The notes: a model not told the origin generated them from the letters alone. Counted from the first letter of the stretch, positions 1 through 10,486 are shown. The stretch: DNA of 64,000 nt from an uncultured Sphingomonas sp. (GCA_913777325.1 CAJYSA010000007.1:42858-106857); one strand, 5' to 3'. Program-made: numbers and translations.

Positions 1-1479
<1,479 letters not shown>

Positions 1480-1550
1480 CGTGCAATACTTTCTGTTTTA
1501 CGGATTCGTTTCAGGCGCGTGTCTAGGCGGCGCGGGGCGCAAAGTCACGC

Positions 1551-2207
1551 CTAGGGCGCGATCTCCGCACCGTCCCACGCGAACAGCTTGCCGCTGTCGG
1601 CGGGTTTCAGCGCGTCGAGCACGTCGAGCAACTGAACGGCCGCCCGATCCGGCTGGAAGAGGTCGCGACCGCTTTGCTGGAAGGGCTTCGACAATCTGGT
1701 GTCCACGGTGCCCGGGTGGAGCGCGACGACGATGCCGCGATCGTTGCGGCGCTTGTCCTCGACCGCCAGCGTGCGGATTAACTGGTTGAGCGCGGCCTTG
1801 CTGGCGCGATAGCCGTACCAGCCGCCCAGCCGATTGTCGGAGATGCTGCCGACCCGCGCCGACAGCGCCGCGAACACCGAGCGCCCGGTGCGCGGCAGGA
1901 TCGGCAGGAAATGCTTGGCCACCAGCGCGGGGCCGATCGCGTTGACCGCATATTGCCGGGCCAGCCACACCGGATCAAGGTCGCGCAGCGCCTTCTCCGG
2001 GCCGTGTTCCGCATCGTGGAGCAGCCCCGTGGCGACGACGGCCAGATCGGCCTTCGCGACCTTCGCCGCCGCCGAAGCGATCGTCGCTTCGTCGGTCAGG
2101 TCGAGGTCGGCGCGGGTGAGCGCGACGACGTCATTCTCCTCCTCCGCCAGCGCGTCGGCCAGCGCGGCGCCGATCCCGCCGCCGGCACCGATGACGACCG
2201 CGCGCAT
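1551..2207 (-). CDS. Short-chain dehydrogenase/reductase (C-factor-like)
   Basis: A 218-residue cytosolic Rossmann-fold oxidoreductase of the SDR superfamily. The N-terminal nucleotide-binding motif GAGGGIGAAL follows the start directly. An Asn-containing segment (YAVNAIGPALVAKHFLP), a catalytic Ser region (ALSARVGSISDNR) and the YRASKAALNQ active-site Tyr/Lys motif are all present. The late PGTVDT motif is also typical. The ATG at 2207 overlaps the TGA of yaaA by one base (TGATG), so the two are probably translationally coupled. Substrate is unknown; the sequence resembles the CsgA/C-factor-like SDRs often annotated as cell-signalling proteins, but that role should not be assumed. Confidence 0.85.
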   Translation of the reverse strand: MRAVVIGAGGGIGAALADALAEEENDVVALTRADLDLTDEATIASAAAKVAKADLAVVATGLLHDAEHGPEKALRDLDPVWLARQYAVNAIGPALVAKHFLPILPRTGRSVFAALSARVGSISDNRLGGWYGYRASKAALNQLIRTLAVEDKRRNDRGIVVALHPGTVDTRLSKPFQQSGRDLFQPDRAAVQLLDVLDALKPADSGKLFAWDGAEIAP

Positions 2208-2953
2208 CACGCGGCGCGCCGGAAGGTCCAGCGCGCATCGTCGCTGGCATCGGCATCGAAGCGATAGCCGGCGGTGTCGAACGCGGTCATGCCGTCCAGA
2301 TCGGTGATGTGATGCTCGATCAGGTAGCGGGCCATCATCCCGCGCGCCTTCTTGGCGTGGAAGCTGACGAAGCGGCCATCGGCCTCGCGGAAATCGACCG
2401 CGACGACGCGGACGTCGGCGGGCAGCTTGCCGGACACCGCCTCCCAATATTCGTTGCTGGCGAGGTTCAGGACCGTGTCCGAGCCTTCCGCCGCGACGTC
2501 CTGGGCCAGCGCATCGGCGATGCGCGTTCCCCACCAGTCGGTCAGGCGATCGCGGCGCGGCGCCCAGCGCGTGCCCATCTCCAGCCGATACGGCCGCATC
2601 CCGTCGAGCGGGCGCAGCAGGCCGTAGAGACCGGAGAGCAGCCGCAGGTGATCCTGCGCGAACCGCACCGCCGGCTCGTCGAGCGTCGCGGCGTCCAGCC
2701 CGGTGTAGACGTCGCCCGCGAAGGTGTAGAGCGCCGGACGCTCGGGCGCGTCGGCGAAGTCGCGGAAGCGATCCGCGTTCAGCTTCGCCAGCGCGGGCGA
2801 GATCTTCATCAGCTCCGACAGGCGCTTCTGCGTCAGGTGCGATGCCGCCTTCGCCAGCGTCGCGGCCTCATCCGCGAAGCGCGCGGGCGTCGCGGGGAAG
2901 GGCGGTGGCGTATCGAGGTCCAGCGTCTTGGCGGGAGAGAGAACGGCGATCAT
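2207..2953 (-). CDS. yaaA: Peroxide stress protein YaaA (DUF328/UPF0246)
   Basis: 248 residues, close to the E. coli protein (258). It begins with the family signature MIAVLSPAKTLD and carries the conserved LMKISPALAKLN, ALYTFAGDVYTGLDA and LRLLSGLYGLLRPLD blocks, and later NLASNEYWEAV and FREADGRFVSFHAKKARG. In E. coli YaaA limits Fenton damage by lowering free iron during peroxide stress, and the fold binds DNA. It is the first gene of a two-gene minus-strand unit with the SDR gene. No OxyR site was recognised upstream. Confidence 0.93.
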   Translation of the reverse strand: MIAVLSPAKTLDLDTPPPFPATPARFADEAATLAKAASHLTQKRLSELMKISPALAKLNADRFRDFADAPERPALYTFAGDVYTGLDAATLDEPAVRFAQDHLRLLSGLYGLLRPLDGMRPYRLEMGTRWAPRRDRLTDWWGTRIADALAQDVAAEGSDTVLNLASNEYWEAVSGKLPADVRVVAVDFREADGRFVSFHAKKARGMMARYLIEHHITDLDGMTAFDTAGYRFDADASDDARWTFRRAA

Positions 2954-3101
2954 CGTCGTGCCGTATCGCCCTCGCGCGGCGCGTTCAATCGCGGTTCAGC
3001 GGCGGCAACGCATTGCTACCGCACATTCCTTGTACACGCGCGCGTCGGGCACTAGAGCAGCCAACGAGCGTTACGCCCGCGAAATCTGGAGAGACGTGTC
3101 G

Positions 3102-4370
3102 ATGAAGACCCTTTCGAACGCCATCATGGCTGTGCTTCTTGCTGGTGGCGCGACCGTCGCGCTTTCGCAGCCGGCAATGGCGCAGAAGAAGAAGGAAGAG
3201 CAGAAGGGCGATCAGCTCAAGCTCAGCAACGAAGTTCGTGGCCCCGCCGCGCAGGCGCAGACCGCGCTGGCCGCCAAGGACGTCGCCACCGCCGCGCCGC
3301 TGGTCGCCGCGGTCGAGGCCGCCGCGAAGACCGACGACGAGAAGTATATCGCCGCTGCGCTGCGCCTGAACCTGGAGGTGATCCAGCCGGGCGGGCCGAA
3401 CAACGCGAACCTGATCGCGCCGCTCGATGCGCTGATCGCCAGCCCGCGCACCGCGCAGGCCGACAAGGCGAAGTACACCTATCAGCGCGGCGTGATCGCC
3501 GCGAACGCCAAGGATCCGGCGGGCGCGATGCGCTTCTTCGAACAGGCGCAGCAACTGGGCTATAACGACCCCAACCTGCCGCTGCAGTTGGTCAAGCTGA
3601 AGATGGACTCGGGCGACGTCGCCGGTGGGTCGGCGGCGCTGGCCAAGATGGTCGACCAGCAGATGGCCGCCGGGCAGAAGCCGTCGGAGGACATCTTCCG
3701 CTACGCCATCGCGCGCAACAACGCCGCGAAGAACCCCGCCGAGGCGCGCGCATGGATGCGCCGTTACCTGACCGCCTATCCGACCGCGAAGAACTGGCGC
3801 GACATGCTGGTGTTCTGGGGCATCCAGCCGCAGTCGATGGTGCCGCTGGACAAGGGGCAGAAGGTCGACCTGTATCGCCTGCTGCGTGCGGGCAAGGCGC
3901 TGGCGGACCAGTATGATTACGAGATCTACGCGCAGTGGACCTTCGACCAGGGCCTGCCGTGGGAATCGAAGGCGGTGCTGACCGAAGGCAAGGCCGCGGG
4001 CAAGATCCCGGCGAGCAGCCCGGACGCGACCAGCCTGCTGGCGGCGGCCAACAAGTCGATCTCGAACGAGGGATCGATGGCGGCGGTCGAGGCGCGCGCA
4101 ATGAAGGCGGCGGACGGCAAGCTGGCCGCGAGCACCGCCGACGCGTATCTGGGCAGCGGCGACTATGCCAAGGCGATCACGCTGTACCGCGCCGCGTTGC
4201 AGAAGGGTGGCGTCGATGCGAACACCGTCAACACGCGGCTGGGCATCGCGCTGACCAATTCGGGCGACAAGGCCGGCGCGAAGACCGCGTTCCAGGCGGT
4301 GACCGGCACCCCGCGCGCGGACATCGCGGCGTGGTGGATCGACTTCCTGGATCACCCGCCGGTGGCGTGA
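3102..4370 (+). CDS. Secreted tetratricopeptide-like repeat protein
   Basis: A 422-residue exported protein of unknown function. The ATG at 3102 is chosen because it follows GGAGAGA and opens a clear signal peptide (residues 1 to about 28, cleaved after QPAMAQ). The mature part starts with a Lys/Glu-rich stretch and then consists of Ala-rich helical hairpins resembling TPR/SEL1-type repeats, such as YQRGVIAANAKDPAGAMRFF and AYLGSGDYAKAITLYRAALQ. Such proteins usually serve as periplasmic scaffolds. It stands alone, ahead of a strong terminator. No enzyme motif is visible. Confidence 0.8.
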   Translation: MKTLSNAIMAVLLAGGATVALSQPAMAQKKKEEQKGDQLKLSNEVRGPAAQAQTALAAKDVATAAPLVAAVEAAAKTDDEKYIAAALRLNLEVIQPGGPNNANLIAPLDALIASPRTAQADKAKYTYQRGVIAANAKDPAGAMRFFEQAQQLGYNDPNLPLQLVKLKMDSGDVAGGSAALAKMVDQQMAAGQKPSEDIFRYAIARNNAAKNPAEARAWMRRYLTAYPTAKNWRDMLVFWGIQPQSMVPLDKGQKVDLYRLLRAGKALADQYDYEIYAQWTFDQGLPWESKAVLTEGKAAGKIPASSPDATSLLAAANKSISNEGSMAAVEARAMKAADGKLAASTADAYLGSGDYAKAITLYRAALQKGGVDANTVNTRLGIALTNSGDKAGAKTAFQAVTGTPRADIAAWWIDFLDHPPVA

Positions 4371-4396
4371 TCCGGCGAACATCGCCGGTAACAATG

Positions 4397-4425
4397 AAGG
4401 GGCGGCCGATGGGCCGCCCCTTTTT
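4397..4425 (+). terminator. Rho-independent terminator after the repeat-protein gene
   Basis: A perfect nine-base-pair stem, GGGGCGGCC (4399-4407) with GGCCGCCCC (4412-4420), a four-base loop and a TTTTT run at 4421-4425. It lies 26 bases after the stop of the plus-strand gene and between convergent genes. Confidence 0.9.
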
Positions 4426-4475
4426 CGTGCGCGCAGCGCGGCGCGGGGCGGGGCGGCGTCGACCGAACCGGCGCC

Positions 4476-4937
4476 TCAGGCGATCGGAACGCCGGCCTGC
4501 GCCTTGAAGGTGCGGATCGTCAGCGAGGATTTGACGCTGGTGACGTTGGGGGCCGAGGTGAGCTTCGTCGTCAGGATCCGCTGGAAGCTCTCCAGATCCG
4601 GCGCGACGATCTTCAGGATGAAGTCGATCTCACCGTTGAGCATGTGGCATTCGCGGACCTCGGGGATCGCGGCGACATGCGCCTCGAACGCCGACAGATC
4701 CTGCTCGGCCTGGCTGCGCAGGCTGACCATCGCGAACACGGTGATCGGAAAGCCCAGCTTCGTGGCGTCGCACTCGGCGTGATAGCCGCGAATCACGCCC
4801 GCCTGCTCCAGCGCGCGGACGCGGCGCAGGCAAGGTGGCGCGGTGAGGCCGACGCGTTCGGCCAGTTCGACGTTGGTCATGCGACCGTCCTCCTGCAACA
4901 GGGCCAGGATTTCGCGGTCGATCCGATCCAGGGTCAT
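4476..4937 (-). CDS. Lrp/AsnC family transcriptional regulator
   Basis: 153 residues, the normal size for the family. Residues 1-60 form the winged helix-turn-helix (LDRIDREILALLQEDGRMTN, then LAERVGLTAPPCLRRVRALE), and residues 65-150 the ligand-binding RAM domain with IPEVRECHMLNGEIDFILKI. These proteins assemble as octamers that sense amino acids. The gene is divergent from the histidine kinase-like gene, and a palindrome in the gap may be its own operator. The target and ligand are unknown; its similarity to Lrp itself would suit a global amino-acid regulator. Confidence 0.92.
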   Translation of the reverse strand: MTLDRIDREILALLQEDGRMTNVELAERVGLTAPPCLRRVRALEQAGVIRGYHAECDATKLGFPITVFAMVSLRSQAEQDLSAFEAHVAAIPEVRECHMLNGEIDFILKIVAPDLESFQRILTTKLTSAPNVTSVKSSLTIRTFKAQAGVPIA

Positions 4938-5001
4938 GATATCCTACTCAACGCTTTAGCGCATCTTCGTGAAAGACGCTTGCTGTCGGGCTATAGGATT
5001 G

Positions 5002-5017
5002 TTGCGCCGAAACGCAA
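5002..5017. promoter_or_regulatory. Candidate Lrp-type operator
   Basis: An inverted repeat TTGCG-N6-CGCAA in an AT-richer patch, 65 bases upstream of the Lrp start codon. Autoregulation through such symmetrical sites is usual for Lrp/AsnC proteins, so this is a plausible operator, but it is assigned by symmetry and position only. Confidence 0.4.
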
Positions 5018-5079
5018 TTGTTTACAGATGCGTCATTCCGGGATGCGTGCGCAATCTGCGCGATGGCTCCGCACCGGCC

Positions 5080-6717
5080 ATGTCACTACCTATGTTTCAT
5101 CATGTATCCGCAATGGGGCAGGGGGTCCGACGTTTCGTGCGCTTCGACGACAGCTTGAAAACCGTGCTGGCCGCCGAGGCGCAATCGGCGCTGGGGGCGC
5201 AGGCGGCGTTTCGCCAGATCGTCGACCTGATCGGGCGCGGTCGCGCGCCCGCCGATGCCGCGCTGCTGACGCGGTTGCGGCAGGTGCGCGGGCGGGTCGC
5301 GGAAGCGTCGCGGATCGCGGCGGCGCGGTCGCTGGCGTTGATGGACCCGCCGGTCGCGCTGATCGACGTCTTCGTGGAGGATATACCCGACGTCGCGGCG
5401 ACCGCGCTGCGCGTCGTGCGCCTGGACAGTGCCGCGTGGGACGCGTTGCTACCGCGACTGGGGCCGTTCGGGCGCAGCATCGTGCGCCAGCGCCGCGATT
5501 TGGCGCCGTCGGTGGAGCGTGCGCTGGCGACGTTCGGCGCGGTCGATTTCCAGCTCGGCTATCGACCCGTCGAGCCGGCACCCGCGCCAGCCGCCGCGCC
5601 CGATGGCGAGCGGTTCGAGGTCGCCGCGCTGGTCCACCGGATCGCCGCGCATCAACGCGCGCACGCCGATGCGATCAGCCCGCTGGGGGCGTTTCAGTTC
5701 GAAACCGACGCGGCGGGGGTGATCCGCTGGCTGGACGCCGCGCCGCGCGGGGCGGTGATCGGCCTGTCGCTGGATCATCGCGGCGGGCTGTGGGCCGATG
5801 CGGCGGTCGACGGGATCGCGGCGGGGGCGTTCCGCAAGCGCGCGGCGTTCACGGGCGCGCGGCTGATGGTGCCGGGCGAATCGCCGATCGCCGGCGAGTG
5901 GCGGATCGCGGGCACGCCGATGTTCGATCACGCGACGGGTGCGTTCACCGGGATGCGCGGACAGGCACGCCGCCCGCGCGCCGACGAGCGTGCCGGACGC
6001 GCCGCCGAGCGCGATCGCGCGGTGGGGGCGGAGGGACTGCGCCGGCTGGTTCACGAATTGCGGACGCCGACGAACGCGATCGCGGGCTTCTCGGAACTGA
6101 TCGAGCAGGAACTGCTGGGTCCGGTCGCCTCCAGCTACCGCGATCGGGCCGCAGACATCCGCCGGCATGTCGCGGGGTTGATCGGCGCGATCGAGGATCT
6201 CGACCTGGCGGCGCGGATCGACGGCCATGCGCTGGACCATCGTGATGGCGTGACCCCGGTTCCGGCGCTGCTGGAGCGGGTGGCGGACGAACTGGCGCCG
6301 CTGGCGGCGCTGCGGGGCGCCGAACTGGTGTTGCCGGCGCGGCGCGACGTGGCGTGGGCGCTGGACCCGCACGATGCCGAACGGCTGGTGTCGCGGCTGT
6401 TCGCCACCGTCCTGTCGGCGGCGCAACCGGGCGAGCGGCTGACCGCCGCGCTGGTCGCGGGGGTGGGGACGCTCGCGCTGGCGGTGGTGCCGCCGGCGGC
6501 GTTCGCGGATCGTGACGAGGCGGCGTTGCTGGCGCTGGATGACGAGGAAGCGGGCGCCGACGAAGGCGCACCGTTGCTGGGGGTGGGCTTCGCATTGCGA
6601 CTGGTGCGCAATCTGGCCGCCGAACTGGGCGGACGGTTCGTGATCGCGGCGGGCTTGTTCACGTTGCTGCTGCCCGCCGTCACCGACGAGGCAGGCGGCC
6701 AGGCGTCACGCGGCTAA
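5080..6717 (+). CDS. Histidine kinase-like protein with degenerate ATPase domain
   Basis: About 545 residues. Residues around 325-385 form a HisKA dimerisation domain with a textbook H-box, LVHELRTPTNAIAGFSELIE. The preceding 300 residues are Ala/Arg-rich without membrane segments and include a PAS-like part (residues about 195-320). The region after the H-box should be an HATPase domain, but the N-box Asn and the DxGxG G1 box are not recognisable; only a G2-like stretch (GVGFALRLVRNLAAELGG) remains. It may be a phosphotransfer partner or phosphatase rather than an active kinase. No response regulator gene is adjacent. The start is uncertain: ATG at 5080, 5092 or 5113 are all possible, none with a strong ribosome-binding site. 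Confidence 0.75.
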   Translation: MSLPMFHHVSAMGQGVRRFVRFDDSLKTVLAAEAQSALGAQAAFRQIVDLIGRGRAPADAALLTRLRQVRGRVAEASRIAAARSLALMDPPVALIDVFVEDIPDVAATALRVVRLDSAAWDALLPRLGPFGRSIVRQRRDLAPSVERALATFGAVDFQLGYRPVEPAPAPAAAPDGERFEVAALVHRIAAHQRAHADAISPLGAFQFETDAAGVIRWLDAAPRGAVIGLSLDHRGGLWADAAVDGIAAGAFRKRAAFTGARLMVPGESPIAGEWRIAGTPMFDHATGAFTGMRGQARRPRADERAGRAAERDRAVGAEGLRRLVHELRTPTNAIAGFSELIEQELLGPVASSYRDRAADIRRHVAGLIGAIEDLDLAARIDGHALDHRDGVTPVPALLERVADELAPLAALRGAELVLPARRDVAWALDPHDAERLVSRLFATVLSAAQPGERLTAALVAGVGTLALAVVPPAAFADRDEAALLALDDEEAGADEGAPLLGVGFALRLVRNLAAELGGRFVIAAGLFTLLLPAVTDEAGGQASRG

Positions 6718-6765
6718 ACGCTTGCCAGCGGGCGCCACGCGGCGCTACGGAGCGGCGCGGTGTCT

Positions 6766-6841
6766 GGGCCTGTAGCTCAATGGTTAGAGCTGGCCGCTCA
6801 TAACGGCTAGGTTGCGGGTTCGAGTCCTGCCGGGCCCACCA
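6766..6841 (+). tRNA. tRNA-Ile (CAU anticodon, ileX type)
   Basis: A complete 76-base cloverleaf with encoded CCA (6839-6841). The acceptor stem is GGGCCTG/CGGGCCC with one G-U pair, the anticodon stem GGCCG/CGGCT encloses the loop CTCATAA, and the anticodon CAT is at 6799-6801. Of the three CAU tRNA classes it best matches tRNA-Ile2: the D arm and the TAGAGC..GGC..CTCATAA..GCT layout follow E. coli ileX. In that class TilS converts C34 to lysidine so that the tRNA reads AUA. The identity over elongator Met is inferred from similarity, not from determinants tested here. Confidence 0.9.
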
Positions 6842-6889
6842 CCGCCTTTTCCCGCGACCGGCCGATTGCATGCATGGCGCCGCGTCGCC

Positions 6890-7105
6890 ATGTCACACGC
6901 CATGAGCATGATCGGCAGCCCCATCGACGAAACCGGCATGCTGGTGCGCAAGGACGGCGCCTTCATCCTGCAGCGCGATCGCGGTGGCAGCTATGTGCTG
7001 GAATTGCCGCGCGTGCCGGTGGACCATGTGCAGAAGCGCGTGCGCGTGCAGGGCGTGCTGTGCGGGGAGGATCGCGTCGCGGCCGACGGCGTCTGCGCCG
7101 CATAA
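6890..7105 (+). CDS. Small conserved sphingomonad protein (DUF5818-like)
   Basis: A 71-residue cytosolic protein just downstream of the tRNA gene. The conserved-looking part, GMLVRKDGAFILQRDRGG followed by YVLELPR and RVRVQGVLCGEDRVAA, is rich in beta-strand patterns and ends in a segment resembling an OB-like small-ligand fold. It recalls the short DUF5818 proteins of sphingomonads. In-frame ATGs at 6890, 6902 and 6908 are possible starts; the first is used. Function unknown. Confidence 0.65.
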   Translation: MSHAMSMIGSPIDETGMLVRKDGAFILQRDRGGSYVLELPRVPVDHVQKRVRVQGVLCGEDRVAADGVCAA

Positions 7106-7112
7106 ACGGGAA

Positions 7113-7139
7113 GGGCGGCGAACCATCGGTCCGCCGCCC
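7113..7139. terminator. Hairpin between convergent genes
   Basis: An eight-base-pair stem GGGCGGCG / CGCCGCCC with an 11-base loop, between the small plus-strand gene and icd on the minus strand. No T-run follows in either direction, so it may only be a weak or bidirectional terminator. Confidence 0.5.
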
Positions 7140-7148
7140 CTCGTCACA

Positions 7149-8369
7149 TCAGGCCCAGTCGGCCATCTTCTTCTCGAGGTTGACGCGCACCGCCTCGAAG
7201 AACTGCTCGGTGGTCATCCAGCGCTGGTCCGGCCCGATCAGGATCGCGAGATCCTTGGTCATGTCGCCGCTCTCGACCGTTTCGACGCAGACCTGCTCCA
7301 GCGTCTCGGCGAAGCGCGTCACGTCCGGCGTACCGTCGAACTTGCCGCGATACTTCAGACCGCCGGTCCAGGCGAAGATCGACGCGATCGGGTTCGTCGA
7401 GGTCGCCTTGCCCTGCTGATGCTGGCGATAGTGGCGCGTGACGGTGCCGTGCGCCGCCTCGGCCTCGATCGTCTTGCCGTCCGGCGTCATCAGCACCGAG
7501 GTCATCAGCCCCAGCGAGCCGAAGCCCTGTGCGACCTGATCCGACTGCACGTCGCCGTCGTAGTTCTTGCAGGCCCAGACGAACTCGCCGTTCCACTTCA
7601 GCGCGCTGGCGACCATGTCGTCGATCAGGCGATGTTCGTAGACGATGCCGGCGGCCTTGAACTGATCGACGAACTCGCTCTCGAACACCTCGGCGAAGAT
7701 GTCCTTGAAGCGACCGTCATAGGCCTTCAGGATCGTGTTCTTGGTCGACAGGTACACCGGCCAGTTGCGGCCGAGGCCATAGTTGAGCGAGGCGCGCGCG
7801 AAATCGCGGATCGACTCGTCGAGGTTGTACATGCCCATCGCGACGCCCGCCGACGGGAAATCGAACACTTCATGCTCGATCGTCTCGCCGTTCTCGCCTT
7901 CCCACTTCACGGTCAGCTTGCCCTTGCCGGGCACCTTGAAATCGGTCGCCTTATACTGGTCGCCGAATGCGTGGCGGCCGACGACGATCGGGTGCGTCCA
8001 GCCCGGGATCAGGCGGGGGACGTTCTTCATCACGATCGGCTCGCGGAAGACGACGCCGCCCAGGATGTTGCGGATCGTGCCGTTGGGCGAACGCCACATC
8101 TTCTTGAGGCCGAATTCCTCGACGCGCGCCTCGTCCGGGGTGATCGTCGCGCACTTCACGCCGACGCCGTACTTCTGGATCGCCTTGGCGCTGTCGACCG
8201 TCACCTGATCGTCCGTCCGGTCGCGCTCCTGCACGCCCAGGTCGTAGTAATCGAGATCGATATCGAGGTACGGCTTGATCAGGCGCTCACGGATCCATTC
8301 CCAGATGATCCGCGTCATCTCATCGCCGTCGATCTCCACGACGGGCGTCTTCACCTTGATCTTCGCCAT
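7149..8369 (-). CDS. icd: NADP-dependent isocitrate dehydrogenase
   Basis: 406 residues; catalyses oxidative decarboxylation of isocitrate to 2-oxoglutarate in the TCA cycle, giving NADPH. The length and motifs fit the homodimeric subfamily II enzymes shared by alphaproteobacteria and eukaryotes, not the E. coli type. The substrate loop [12 protein letters not shown] lies at residues 94-105. [20 protein letters not shown] carries metal-binding Asp residues, and [14 protein letters not shown] contributes to cofactor binding. The ATG at 8369 is preceded by AAGGA and gives the conserved [12 protein letters not shown] start. Divergent from psd. Confidence 0.97.
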   Translation of the reverse strand: MAKIKVKTPVVEIDGDEMTRIIWEWIRERLIKPYLDIDLDYYDLGVQERDRTDDQVTVDSAKAIQKYGVGVKCATITPDEARVEEFGLKKMWRSPNGTIRNILGGVVFREPIVMKNVPRLIPGWTHPIVVGRHAFGDQYKATDFKVPGKGKLTVKWEGENGETIEHEVFDFPSAGVAMGMYNLDESIRDFARASLNYGLGRNWPVYLSTKNTILKAYDGRFKDIFAEVFESEFVDQFKAAGIVYEHRLIDDMVASALKWNGEFVWACKNYDGDVQSDQVAQGFGSLGLMTSVLMTPDGKTIEAEAAHGTVTRHYRQHQQGKATSTNPIASIFAWTGGLKYRGKFDGTPDVTRFAETLEQVCVETVESGDMTKDLAILIGPDQRWMTTEQFFEAVRVNLEKKMADWA

Positions 8370-8476
8370 GCTCGCTTGTCCTTCGAGTGGGTGGTTTGGT
8401 GCGGCGATAGGGGGAAGGGCAGCGGGGATCAACCTGCGGCGTTGTCACGCTGGCCCCGTGTCGATAGGACGAAGCG

Positions 8477-9199
8477 ATGACTTCGCTCGACAAGCCGCCG
8501 GTCGTCACGACCACCGTCAAGTGGCGCTTCCCCGCCGTCCACCCCGAGGGGCAGAAATTCACCGCGATCGCCTTTGGCATCACCCTGTTGATGACCATCG
8601 TGTCGAAGGTGTTCTTCTGGCCGTTCCTGGGGCTGACCCTGTGGGTCGCCGCCTTCTTCCGCGATCCCGTGCGCACGACGCCGGTCGGCGACGACCTGAT
8701 CGTGTCGCCCGCCGACGGCCTGATCACGATGATCGAGCGCGTGCCGGTGCCGCGCGAGCTGGTCGGCGACCTGGGCGAGGCGCCGTTGGTGCGCGTGTCG
8801 GTGTTCATGTCGGTGTTCGACGTCCACATCAACCGCTCGCCGATCGCGGGCACGATCCGGCAGGTCGTCTATATCTCCGGCAAGTTCCTGAACGCCGACC
8901 TCGACAAGGCCTCCGAGGAGAACGAGCGTCAGCATTTTGTGGTCGAGGGGTTCGACGGGCGGCGCGTCGGCTTCACGCAGATCGCCGGCCTAGTCGCGCG
9001 CCGCATCGTGGGTTTCGCCAAGATCGGCGATATCGTCGCGGCGGGGCAGCGCGTCGGGCTGATCCGCTTCGGCAGCCGCGTCGACGTCTATCTGCCCGAG
9101 GGATATGAGCCGCAGGTCGCGCTGGGGCAGCGGGCGGTCGCCGGCGAGACGGTGCTGGGCCGCGCCGGCGTGGCGCGCATCACCGGCGTGTCGCAGTAA
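8477..9199 (+). CDS. psd: Phosphatidylserine decarboxylase proenzyme
   Basis: 240 residues, the short alphaproteobacterial form. It decarboxylates phosphatidylserine to phosphatidylethanolamine at the inner membrane. Two hydrophobic segments lie near the N-terminus (residues about 30-60). [23 protein letters not shown] and the C-terminal [10 protein letters not shown] motif are present; in the family the Ser of this last motif (Ser200) is the self-cleavage site that becomes the pyruvoyl group. The next gene, four bases downstream, makes the substrate, so psd-pssA form one phospholipid operon. Confidence 0.95.
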   Translation: MTSLDKPPVVTTTVKWRFPAVHPEGQKFTAIAFGITLLMTIVSKVFFWPFLGLTLWVAAFFRDPVRTTPVGDDLIVSPADGLITMIERVPVPRELVGDLGEAPLVRVSVFMSVFDVHINRSPIAGTIRQVVYISGKFLNADLDKASEENERQHFVVEGFDGRRVGFTQIAGLVARRIVGFAKIGDIVAAGQRVGLIRFGSRVDVYLPEGYEPQVALGQRAVAGETVLGRAGVARITGVSQ

Positions 9200-9203
9200 T
9201 CGC

Positions 9204-10016
9204 ATGAAGGCACCGCTCCGCCGCCCGCTTCGCCGTCCGCCCGGGGGGCTGCCGCTGCGCGCGGTGGCGCCCAATGCGGTGACCGCGCTGGCGCTGTGCT
9301 CTGGCCTGTCCGGCATCCGCTTCGCGATCTCCGGCCATTGGGAGCTGGCGGTGGTGATGGTGCTGATCGCGGGCGTGCTCGACGGGCTCGACGGGCGGGT
9401 CGCGCGGATGCTGCATGGCGAGAGCCGGTTCGGCGCCGAGCTCGATTCGCTGTCCGACGCGATCTCGTTCGGGGTCTCGCCGGCGCTGATCCTGTACCTG
9501 TGGTCGCTCCACGCGCTGCCCCGCTTCGGGTGGATGGCCACGCTGGTGCTGGCGGTGTTCTGCGCGCTACGGCTGGCGCGATTTAATGCGCATATCGATG
9601 CCGACGATCAACCGCACAAATCCGCGGGGTTCCTGACCGGCGTGCCGGCACCCGCCGGTGCGGCGCTGGCCTTGCTGCCGCTGTTCCTGTGGTTCGTCAC
9701 CGAGGCGCCGATCCTGCGCGACCCCTTGCTGGTCGCGCCGTGGACGGTGCTGGTCGCGTTGCTGATGGTGTCGAGCCTCGCCACCTTCTCGTGGGGATCG
9801 CTCAAGCTGCGGCCCAACATCCGGTTCGAGGCGATCGCCATCGTCGTCGCGGTCGGCGCCGCCGCCGTCAGCGCGCCCTGGCAGACCGCCGCTGCGGCGG
9901 GGATCGCCTACCTGCTGGCCCTGCCGTTCAGCGTCGCCAGCTATGCCCGGGTCAAGCGGCTTCGCGCGAGCGCGCCATCGCCGGCGCCATTGCCGAGCCC
10001 GCCGCCCAGCGCCTGA
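9204..10016 (+). CDS. pssA: CDP-diacylglycerol-serine O-phosphatidyltransferase
   Basis: 270 residues, polytopic membrane enzyme that makes phosphatidylserine from CDP-diacylglycerol and serine. The CDP-alcohol phosphotransferase signature DG-x2-AR-x8-G-x3-D-x3-D is complete (Asp63, Gly64, Ala67, Arg68, Gly77, Asp81, Asp85). Several hydrophobic helices follow. The ATG at 9204 is four bases after psd. The 3' end overlaps the convergent small membrane-protein gene by 65 bases. Confidence 0.95.
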   Translation: MKAPLRRPLRRPPGGLPLRAVAPNAVTALALCSGLSGIRFAISGHWELAVVMVLIAGVLDGLDGRVARMLHGESRFGAELDSLSDAISFGVSPALILYLWSLHALPRFGWMATLVLAVFCALRLARFNAHIDADDQPHKSAGFLTGVPAPAGAALALLPLFLWFVTEAPILRDPLLVAPWTVLVALLMVSSLATFSWGSLKLRPNIRFEAIAIVVAVGAAAVSAPWQTAAAAGIAYLLALPFSVASYARVKRLRASAPSPAPLPSPPPSA

Positions 10017-10194
10017 CCGCGATCCGCCGCTCGGCACGCACCAGCGTCGACAGCGGCTCGAAACGGGGCGACCCTTGATTACCGCGTAGCACCGCGGCGA
10101 TCCGCGACGCCTGCGGCAACACCGTCGCCACCATCGCGAAGATCGCGAGGGCCGTCGCACCGCCGAAAATCATCACCGCCATAAAGGTCGCCAT
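9952..10194 (-). CDS. Small single-span membrane protein, possibly SOS-regulated
   Basis: An 80-residue protein: a hydrophobic helix at residues about 3-24 ([20 protein letters not shown]) and a basic tail containing many Arg residues ([13 protein letters not shown]). GAGGAGG precedes two consecutive ATGs; the second, at 10194, has the better five-base spacing, while 10197 and 10212 are alternatives. No family was recognised. What makes it interesting is the pair of GTTC-N7-GTTC sites about 100-140 bases upstream. The SOS division inhibitor SidA of Caulobacter is also a tiny inner-membrane protein, but no sequence similarity is claimed. The gene overlaps pssA tail to tail. Confidence 0.6.
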   Translation of the reverse strand: MATFMAVMIFGGATALAIFAMVATVLPQASRIAAVLRGNQGSPRFEPLSTLVRAERRIAVRRWAAGSAMAPAMARSREAA

Positions 10195-10292
10195 CATCGC
10201 CTCCTCGCACATCGTGCGAACCGTGCCGCTGTAAATTCCCGCACAGCGCCATGGTTCCTAGATCAACCTCAGAACGGACGTTTAACCGATTA

Positions 10293-10331
10293 GTTCGCGC
10301 TCTGTTCCCCGCTCTTGTTCCACCTATGTTC
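10293..10331. promoter_or_regulatory. Tandem LexA (SOS) boxes
   Basis: Two exact copies of the alphaproteobacterial LexA site GTTC-N7-GTTC, at 10293-10307 and 10317-10331, with starts 24 bases apart, so that four GTTC half-sites are spaced 11, 13 and 11 bases on one strand. They lie between the divergent small membrane-protein gene (start at 10194) and rpsB (start at 10487). The consensus is established for Caulobacter and Rhizobium LexA. Which of the two flanking genes is controlled is inference; the small gene is the more likely target. Confidence 0.7.
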
Positions 10332-10404
10332 GCACAAGTCAACCGGTGAACGATGGTTGCAAGCGATCGGCGCTTCGGCTATGGCGCGCGCCTCAACCCC
10401 GCAT

Positions 10405-10458
10405 GGGAAGCATCATCAACCGGTGCGCTGGCCTTCCAGGCCGCGTCACTCGCTTCCC
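10405..10458 (+). promoter_or_regulatory. Structured leader upstream of rpsB
   Basis: The transcript leader can fold into a stem GGGAAGC (10405-10411) with GCTTCCC (10452-10458), enclosing a shorter GGCC/GGCC helix. Leaders of rpsB are bound by S2 for feedback in several bacteria, so this could be the autoregulatory element. The structure is read from complementarity only. Confidence 0.4.
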
Positions 10459-10486
10459 AGAGGCTCAACCGGAAGGAACACACAAC

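Noticed and set aside
10281-10296. TTAA-like CtrA site near the SOS boxes
   Set aside because: Only one TTAA half is present; the second half-site does not match.
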